Part shown: piece by piece, positions 59,032 through 64,000 of the stretch
Layout: each line of letters starts with the position of its first letter
Numbering within the stretch: the stretch's first letter is position 1
Origin: Prochlorococcus marinus str. MIT 9201
Lineage (GTDB): Bacteria; Cyanobacteriota; Cyanobacteriia; PCC-6307; Cyanobiaceae
DNA length: 64,000 bases
Direction of reading: 5' to 3'
Assembly: GCF_000759955.1 (NCBI RefSeq)
Contig: NZ_JNAL01000016.1
Coordinates: forward strand, 1-64,000
Program-made: the position numbers and the translations under genes
The notes under the pieces: generated by a model
The model's database searches: none
What the model saw: the letters and a program-made list of their open reading frames with translations, nothing else
Told to the model about the DNA's origin: nothing

Positions 59032-60243
59032 CTAATTTAATTTAAGCATTCCAAGCTTTACTTTTAGAGGCGAATTTATAAACATCTTACTCATTACGTA
59101 AATTAATTTTGGAAGAGGAAGTGTATTAGTTAGAAAGCCTACCCACTCTTTGGTCGACAATCTAAAGAAATTGGAGAAAAAGCTTCTTAATCTACTTTCG
59201 TCAAAACTCATTAATCTGCGGAGTCCATATTGGTAAAGCTTGTGCCTTTGTGTTAATTCGTAAGGCCACAGTACGTTCCAACCTTTTGTCGCTAGCTCTA
59301 GAGAACTTAGACGAGGTTCTTTTAGGAAAAATGCTAATTTTTCTGCAAGAAGTGGGGCCCTTCTTAGCAAAGATCCGATCATATATCCAGATGCTGGATG
59401 AACCATACTTGCAGATCCTCCAAAACCAAGTACAAATTGATTTTTAAATGGCAGAGGTAAATTCATTGGAAAAAGACAATTCTCTTCATGAAAAATTTCA
59501 ATAACTTTAATACCCTTATTATTAAGTCTTTTAAAAAGCCTTTTTTTTAGATTTTCTTGCGGTATTGCTGGATAACTAGCTAATGAAGTTTCTTCAACAA
59601 AAAAAGTTTCGTCCCCTAGATCCATTGCATAAAGAAAAGATGGAGAGGATAATTTTTCGTCTTTGTTTAAATGATTTGGACGAAAATCCATTAAAACAAA
59701 CTGTTTCTTATTAACTGGTGGTGAAGAGAATTTTCCCACGATTCCATAAGCAGCTTGCTGAGCGATTTCATTTTTAATAGGTCTTTTTACAAAATTACTC
59801 TTATGCCCACTTGCATCAATAACTAACCTTGCCATTATCTTTAAACCTGAAGAACAAATTACTTCAGATAGCTTATTTTTCTCCGTAATATCTTTTGCAG
59901 TCTCATTCAACCATTCAATCCCTTTGCATTTTTTTAAAAGTTCGTTTTGAAAGGCTTCTTGATTTATTAACCCATAATCGTAGTAATGTTCTGTTGGAGC
60001 ATTACCTTTTTTATTTTCCCCATTTCCAAAAAAACTTACAGTTTTACACCAACGGTGAGATAAAAGGTAATCTAAACCTAGTTCCTCTAATTCAGATGCC
60101 CAGATACCATAGGTATTTTCCCATTTCTCATTTGGAGATTTAGTTGATATTCCCTTTATATTTAAATCTTGCTTGGCTAATTCAGAAGCCAAACATAATG
60201 CTGCAGGACCAGAACCTAAAATTAGAATATCAAGTGTTTCCAT
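59032..60243 (-). CDS. crtL: Lycopene cyclase, probably beta type
   Basis: A 403-aa FAD-dependent cyclase with N-terminal dinucleotide motif ILGSGPAALCLASEL (residues 7-21), GIWASELEELGLDYLLSHRW, VIDASGH, and the cyclase motif GFGGSASMVHPASGYMIG near 275-292. It closes the ionone rings of lycopene. Prochlorococcus has two paralogues (beta, and an epsilon/beta type); the position next to gyrA makes me favour CrtL-b, but sequence comparison would decide. 5 bp downstream of gyrA. Confidence 0.9.
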   Translation of the reverse strand: METLDILILGSGPAALCLASELAKQDLNIKGISTKSPNEKWENTYGIWASELEELGLDYLLSHRWCKTVSFFGNGENKKGNAPTEHYYDYGLINQEAFQNELLKKCKGIEWLNETAKDITEKNKLSEVICSSGLKIMARLVIDASGHKSNFVKRPIKNEIAQQAAYGIVGKFSSPPVNKKQFVLMDFRPNHLNKDEKLSSPSFLYAMDLGDETFFVEETSLASYPAIPQENLKKRLFKRLNNKGIKVIEIFHEENCLFPMNLPLPFKNQFVLGFGGSASMVHPASGYMIGSLLRRAPLLAEKLAFFLKEPRLSSLELATKGWNVLWPYELTQRHKLYQYGLRRLMSFDESRLRSFFSNFFRLSTKEWVGFLTNTLPLPKLIYVMSKMFINSPLKVKLGMLKLN

Positions 60244-60248
60244 TTTAT

Positions 60249-62864
60249 CTAAAAACCATCTGTTTTTTTATTTTCTTTTTCTGGAGGTATTTGTACCATT
60301 TCCTCTATTTGTTCACGGGGAACTAATACCACTTCTGATAAATGATCACCTTCATCCAATCTTTGTAATTTTACTCCTGTAGCTGCTCTAGATTGCTGTG
60401 AAATTTTATCTGCGTTTGTTCTTACTATTACGCCTTTTTCTGTAACAAATAGTAATTCTTCTCCTTCTCCAAGTACCTTCAAACAAACTAGTTCATCATC
60501 TTTTATTCTGAATTTTATTGATCTTAAACCCATTCCTGCTCTTTTTTGCAATCTAAATTGAGTTACGGGTACTCTTTTACCGAGTCCAAATGCACTAGCT
60601 ATTAATACCCAAGGACCATTTGAGGAGTTAATTTCAAGATTTTCATCATTTTCTTTATTTTGATCCTCAATCTCAGCCAATTGATCAACTAAATCAGATG
60701 TTAAGACATCCATCGATACAAGTTTGTCTCCTTCTCTTAAGTTCATTGATTTAACCCCCCTTGCAGTCCTACCAAGTGGTCTTAATTCGTTTAGATCTAA
60801 TCTGAAATGGATCGCCATTCCTGTTCTTGATCCAATTAAAACACTATCGCCTTCTTTTGATAACCTGACCCATGTAAGGGCATCACCATCCTCAAGATGG
60901 ATTGCTATTAAACCATTAGAGCGGATTTTAGAGAAAGCAGAAAGTGCAGTTCTTTTAATAAAGCCAGCTTTAGTTAGCATTAATAAATAACAATCGTTAT
61001 TAAAGGAATCTACAGCAACTAATGAAGTTATTTTTTCTTCTCTTGGGATTGGGAGAAGTTGTACTGAAGGAGTACCTTTTGCAGTTCTGCTACTCATGGG
61101 AACTCTATATGCAGGAAGGGCATAAGCCACCCCCCTATCACTGAAAAGCAGAAGAGTGTCATGATCGTTACAGCTTATAAATAATTTCACATCGTCATCT
61201 TCTTGGGATTTTGTGCCAGCTTTACCCCTTGATCCACGACTGGTGGATTCAAACTCACTAACAGGCATTCTTTTTAAATAACCTGCTTCAGTTAACAGGA
61301 CGACTGATCTATCATTGGCTATGAGATCAATATCGTCTAATCCGCCACCTAAATCTAATATTTCTGTTTTTCTTGGAGAAGAGAACCTTTCATCGATTTT
61401 ATTAAGTTCTTCAAGAATAATTTCAAAAATTCTTTCTTTACTATTTAATATTTGCTGATATTGTTCTATCTTTTGGGTTAATTCGTCATGTTCTGCTTTG
61501 ATTTTGTCAGACTCAAGAGCAGTTAATCTTCTTAACTGCATTTGTAAAATTGCGTCTGCCTGTGTGGAAGATAATTCATGATCAGTTTGTAATTTTTCTC
61601 TAGCTATAATGGAATCTTTCGCTGATCTAATTAGATTGATAATTTCATCCATAGCATTTAAGGCCAATAAAAGACCCTTAACAATATGATCTCTTTCTTC
61701 TGCCTTTTTTAATAAAAATCCTGTTCTGCGCCTTATTGTCTCTACTCTAAAATCTAGAAATACATCTAACATTTTCCTAAGTGAGAGAGTTGTAGGCTCT
61801 CCTTTAACTAAGGCTAGAATATTTGCACTAAAGTTATTTTGTAGCGGAGTTAACTTAAATAAGTTATTTAAAACAACTTGAGGATAGGCATCTCTTTTTA
61901 ACTCGATAACAATTCTCATCCCATCTCTATCACTTTCATCTCTAATATCAGAAATACCTTCTAATTTTTTTTCATTAACCATATCTGCAATTCTCTCTAT
62001 TAATCCAGCTTTATTAGTTTGAAATGGGAGTTCAGTAATTATTACTGCATCTTTTTCTGCTCTACCAGCTGATTTAATTTGCTCAATATTCGCAACACCT
62101 CTCATAGTTATTGAACCTCTTCCTGTTTTGAAAGTTTCTTTAATTCCATCTCTTCCTAAAATTTGACCACCAGTAGGAAAATCAGGCCCTTTAATAAGTT
62201 CAAACAGTTCTCTATCTTCAACAGAAGGGTTTTTGATTATTGATTTAAGGCCATTTATTAATTCTCCTAAGTTATGTGGCGGAATATTAGTTGCCATTCC
62301 TACAGCTATTCCCGATGATCCATTTAAAAGTAGTTGAGGGATTCTTGCAGGCAAAACTGTTGGTTCTTGTTGGGAACCGTCAAAATTATCAGCGAAATCT
62401 ACAGTTTCGGATTCAATATCCTCTAATAAGCTTTCATCTGTAAGAGACTTTAGACGGGATTCTGTATATCGCATTGCTGCGGGCGGGTCGTTATCCACAG
62501 ATCCAAAGTTTCCGTGGCCATCTATTAGTGGCATTCTCATGGAAAAATCCTGAGCCATTCTCACCAAAGCATCATAGACAGCGGTGTCACCATGGGGGTG
62601 ATATTTACCAAGTACTTCTCCAACAACCCTTGCACACTTTCTGTATGGTCTACCACTTGTTAGACCTAGTTCATACATTGCATAAAGTATTCTCCTATGA
62701 ACAGGCTTTAAACCATCCCTTGCATCTGGAAGCGCACGTCCAACAATAACGCTCATTGCATATTCGAGATATGAGCGAGACATTTCGTTTCTTAAGTCTG
62801 TTTGAATAATTCGATCGTTATCTCCGCTTAATCCAGAATCGCCGGAATCTACAATATCAGCCAT
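60249..62864 (-). CDS. gyrA: DNA gyrase subunit A
   Basis: An 871-aa type II topoisomerase subunit. The winged-helix domain has [20 protein letters not shown] and [16 protein letters not shown]. The catalytic tyrosine is Tyr133 in MRYTESRL. A coiled-coil and gate region follow, and then six beta-pinwheel repeats. The first blade carries a degenerate GyrA-box region (RGSRGKAG), where the classical box is QRRGGKG. It introduces negative supercoils with GyrB. Divergent from guaB3 by 180 bp. Confidence 0.97.
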   Translation of the reverse strand: MADIVDSGDSGLSGDNDRIIQTDLRNEMSRSYLEYAMSVIVGRALPDARDGLKPVHRRILYAMYELGLTSGRPYRKCARVVGEVLGKYHPHGDTAVYDALVRMAQDFSMRMPLIDGHGNFGSVDNDPPAAMRYTESRLKSLTDESLLEDIESETVDFADNFDGSQQEPTVLPARIPQLLLNGSSGIAVGMATNIPPHNLGELINGLKSIIKNPSVEDRELFELIKGPDFPTGGQILGRDGIKETFKTGRGSITMRGVANIEQIKSAGRAEKDAVIITELPFQTNKAGLIERIADMVNEKKLEGISDIRDESDRDGMRIVIELKRDAYPQVVLNNLFKLTPLQNNFSANILALVKGEPTTLSLRKMLDVFLDFRVETIRRRTGFLLKKAEERDHIVKGLLLALNAMDEIINLIRSAKDSIIAREKLQTDHELSSTQADAILQMQLRRLTALESDKIKAEHDELTQKIEQYQQILNSKERIFEIILEELNKIDERFSSPRKTEILDLGGGLDDIDLIANDRSVVLLTEAGYLKRMPVSEFESTSRGSRGKAGTKSQEDDDVKLFISCNDHDTLLLFSDRGVAYALPAYRVPMSSRTAKGTPSVQLLPIPREEKITSLVAVDSFNNDCYLLMLTKAGFIKRTALSAFSKIRSNGLIAIHLEDGDALTWVRLSKEGDSVLIGSRTGMAIHFRLDLNELRPLGRTARGVKSMNLREGDKLVSMDVLTSDLVDQLAEIEDQNKENDENLEINSSNGPWVLIASAFGLGKRVPVTQFRLQKRAGMGLRSIKFRIKDDELVCLKVLGEGEELLFVTEKGVIVRTNADKISQQSRAATGVKLQRLDEGDHLSEVVLVPREQIEEMVQIPPEKENKKTDGF

Positions 62865-63044
62865 ATAAAAAACCTTTCTTTAATAATAATGGCTGATTGT
62901 CAAAATGAATAAAAAAAAGGTTATATTTAATTCCCAAATACTCACATTCACACACAAATTTAAAAAAAACCTTTTGTTTTTGAATAAACCTTGGCTTATT
63001 ACCCTGTTAGTTGTTAATTTAATCAGAATATATTGGTAAATTCC

Positions 63045-64000
63045 GTGAATATTGAACTTGGATTAAACAAAAAAGTCAGAAGGGCTTATGGCATTGACGA
63101 AATAGCGTTAGTACCCGGCAAAAGAACACTCGATTATGACCTTACTGATCCCTCTTGGATTATAGGTGATTTAAAGAGAGAAGTCCCCATTATAGCTAGT
63201 GCTATGGATAGTGTCGTTGATGTTAATACGGCTGCAGAGCTCACTAAATTAGGAGCCCTTGGTGTTATCAATATGGAGGGAATACAAACAAGATATGAAA
63301 ATTCTGATGAGATATTAAATCAAATATCTTCAGTTGGGAAAAGTGAGTTTGTTCCATTAATGCAGAAGATATACAGTGAACCAATTAAGGAGGAATTAAT
63401 CTTAAAGAGAATAAATGAGGTTAAAGATAGAGGCGGTATCGCAGCATTTAGTGGAACTCCTCAGGGGGCCATAAAATATCAAGCAATACTTAATAATTCC
63501 AATATAGATTTATTTTTCCTTCAGGGAACCGTTGTTTCAACTGAGCATCTTGGAATGGAAGGTAAAGAAACCTTAAATATTAAAGATCTCTGTCAATCCA
63601 TGAAGGTCCCAGTAATAGCAGGCAATTGTGTCACTTATGAAGTTGCTAAACTTTTAATGAATTCTGGAGTCTCAGGACTAATGGTTGGAATAGGTCCTGG
63701 AGCAGCATGTACTTCAAGAGGTGTATTGGGAATTGGAATACCTCAAGCAACCGCAATTGCTGATTGTAGTTCTGCTAGGAATGATTTTTTTAAAGAAAGC
63801 GGTCGTTATATCCCTATTATTGGTGATGGAGGAATTGTGACGGGCGGAGATATTTGTAAATGCTTAGCATGTGGTGCGGATGCCGTAATGATTGGCTCAC
63901 CAATAGCTAAATCATCAAATGCTCCTGGTAAAGGATTTCACTGGGGTATGGCTACCCCAAGCCCTATTTTGCCTAGGGGTACAAGGATTGAAGTTGGGTC
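63045..64000 (+). CDS. guaB3: GuaB3 family IMP dehydrogenase-related protein (5' part)
   Basis: The gene runs off the window; 318 codons are visible. The GTG start gives MNIELGLNKKVRRAYGIDE. The IMP dehydrogenase barrel follows: PIIASAMDSVVD, LGVINMEGIQ, NCVTYEVAKLL and the catalytic loop GIGPGAACTSRG with Cys222. IPIIGDGGI and GADAVMIGSPIA complete the substrate site. No CBS pair is inserted in the barrel, since the catalytic Cys falls near 222 instead of about 305 as in GuaB. This places it in the GuaB3 subfamily of actinobacteria and cyanobacteria. trxA and the small RNA Yfr1 are commonly found just downstream in relatives; here that is beyond the window. Confidence 0.93.
   Translation, partial: MNIELGLNKKVRRAYGIDEIALVPGKRTLDYDLTDPSWIIGDLKREVPIIASAMDSVVDVNTAAELTKLGALGVINMEGIQTRYENSDEILNQISSVGKSEFVPLMQKIYSEPIKEELILKRINEVKDRGGIAAFSGTPQGAIKYQAILNNSNIDLFFLQGTVVSTEHLGMEGKETLNIKDLCQSMKVPVIAGNCVTYEVAKLLMNSGVSGLMVGIGPGAACTSRGVLGIGIPQATAIADCSSARNDFFKESGRYIPIIGDGGIVTGGDICKCLACGADAVMIGSPIAKSSNAPGKGFHWGMATPSPILPRGTRIEVG

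Noticed and set aside
63011-63034. TTGTTA/TATATT promoter-like pair upstream of guaB3
   Set aside because: The spacing of about 12 bp is too short for a standard promoter, and such AT-rich hexamers occur everywhere in this genome.

Overview
The window is a stretch of chromosome from a marine picocyanobacterium, most likely a high-light-adapted Prochlorococcus. The evidence is strong AT richness (the rec genes are only about a quarter G+C by eye), tightly packed genes, and a photosynthetic gene set: PsbY, a PsbP-type lipoprotein, a 35-aa high-light-inducible protein, carotenoid genes crtH, crtE and crtL, Ycf54, a PetH ferredoxin-NADP reductase with a membrane anchor in place of a phycobilisome-binding domain, SasA, and glycogen and pentose-phosphate enzymes. 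I see no insertion sequence, integrase, CRISPR array, rRNA operon or defence island.

Layout. 1-1600: the 3' end of an outer-membrane porin gene with its terminator, a 46-aa four-cysteine microprotein, a reverse-strand hli gene, a gene-poor 500-bp stretch, tRNA-Lys and psbY. 1.6-9.2 kb: trmFO, crtH, a small membrane protein, a degenerate OmpR-type regulator, a DUF6761-like protein, the grxD-bolA pair, an exported helical protein, plsC, pdxJ and ycf54. 9.2-18.2 kb: recC-(methyltransferase-like)-recB-recD, a very AT-rich run. 18.3-24.4 kb: DEAD-box RNA helicase with a hairpin against its start codon, a cysteine-containing exported protein, an ABC exporter, psbP, recR and lipA. 24.4-29.9 kb: reverse-strand run lysA-cdaA-uppS-bioB-trhO-(conserved unknown). 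30-37.5 kb: rimI, clpC, a GldA-like dehydrogenase, an alpha/beta hydrolase, cdsA, and an Orn/Lys/Arg decarboxylase gene broken by one frameshift. 37.5-46.9 kb: ABC1/UbiB kinase-like protein, RodZ-like protein, malQ, prs, two unknown proteins, sasA, tRNA-Glu, a START-like protein and petH. 47-57.2 kb: zwf-opcA-cobB, a PAP2-related membrane protein, crtE, folD, a PgpH-like HD phosphohydrolase, a small membrane protein and leuA. 57.4-64 kb: GH57 glucan enzyme, lycopene cyclase, gyrA, and the first 318 codons of guaB3.

The genes are mostly housekeeping and work in recognisable sets. RecBCD and RecR serve recombination repair. crtE, crtH and crtL supply the carotenoid pathway. zwf with opcA opens the oxidative pentose-phosphate pathway, which feeds ribose phosphate to Prs. 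malQ and the GH57 enzyme act on glycogen. CdaA and the PgpH-like protein look like synthesis and breakdown of c-di-AMP. The points most worth a second look are the unusually GC-rich response regulator lacking its phospho-acceptor aspartate, the start-codon hairpin of the RNA helicase gene, the frameshifted decarboxylase, the four-cysteine microprotein, the membrane-anchored PetH, and three convergent gene pairs that share a single TTAA as both stop codons. I did not find a clearly new multi-gene system.
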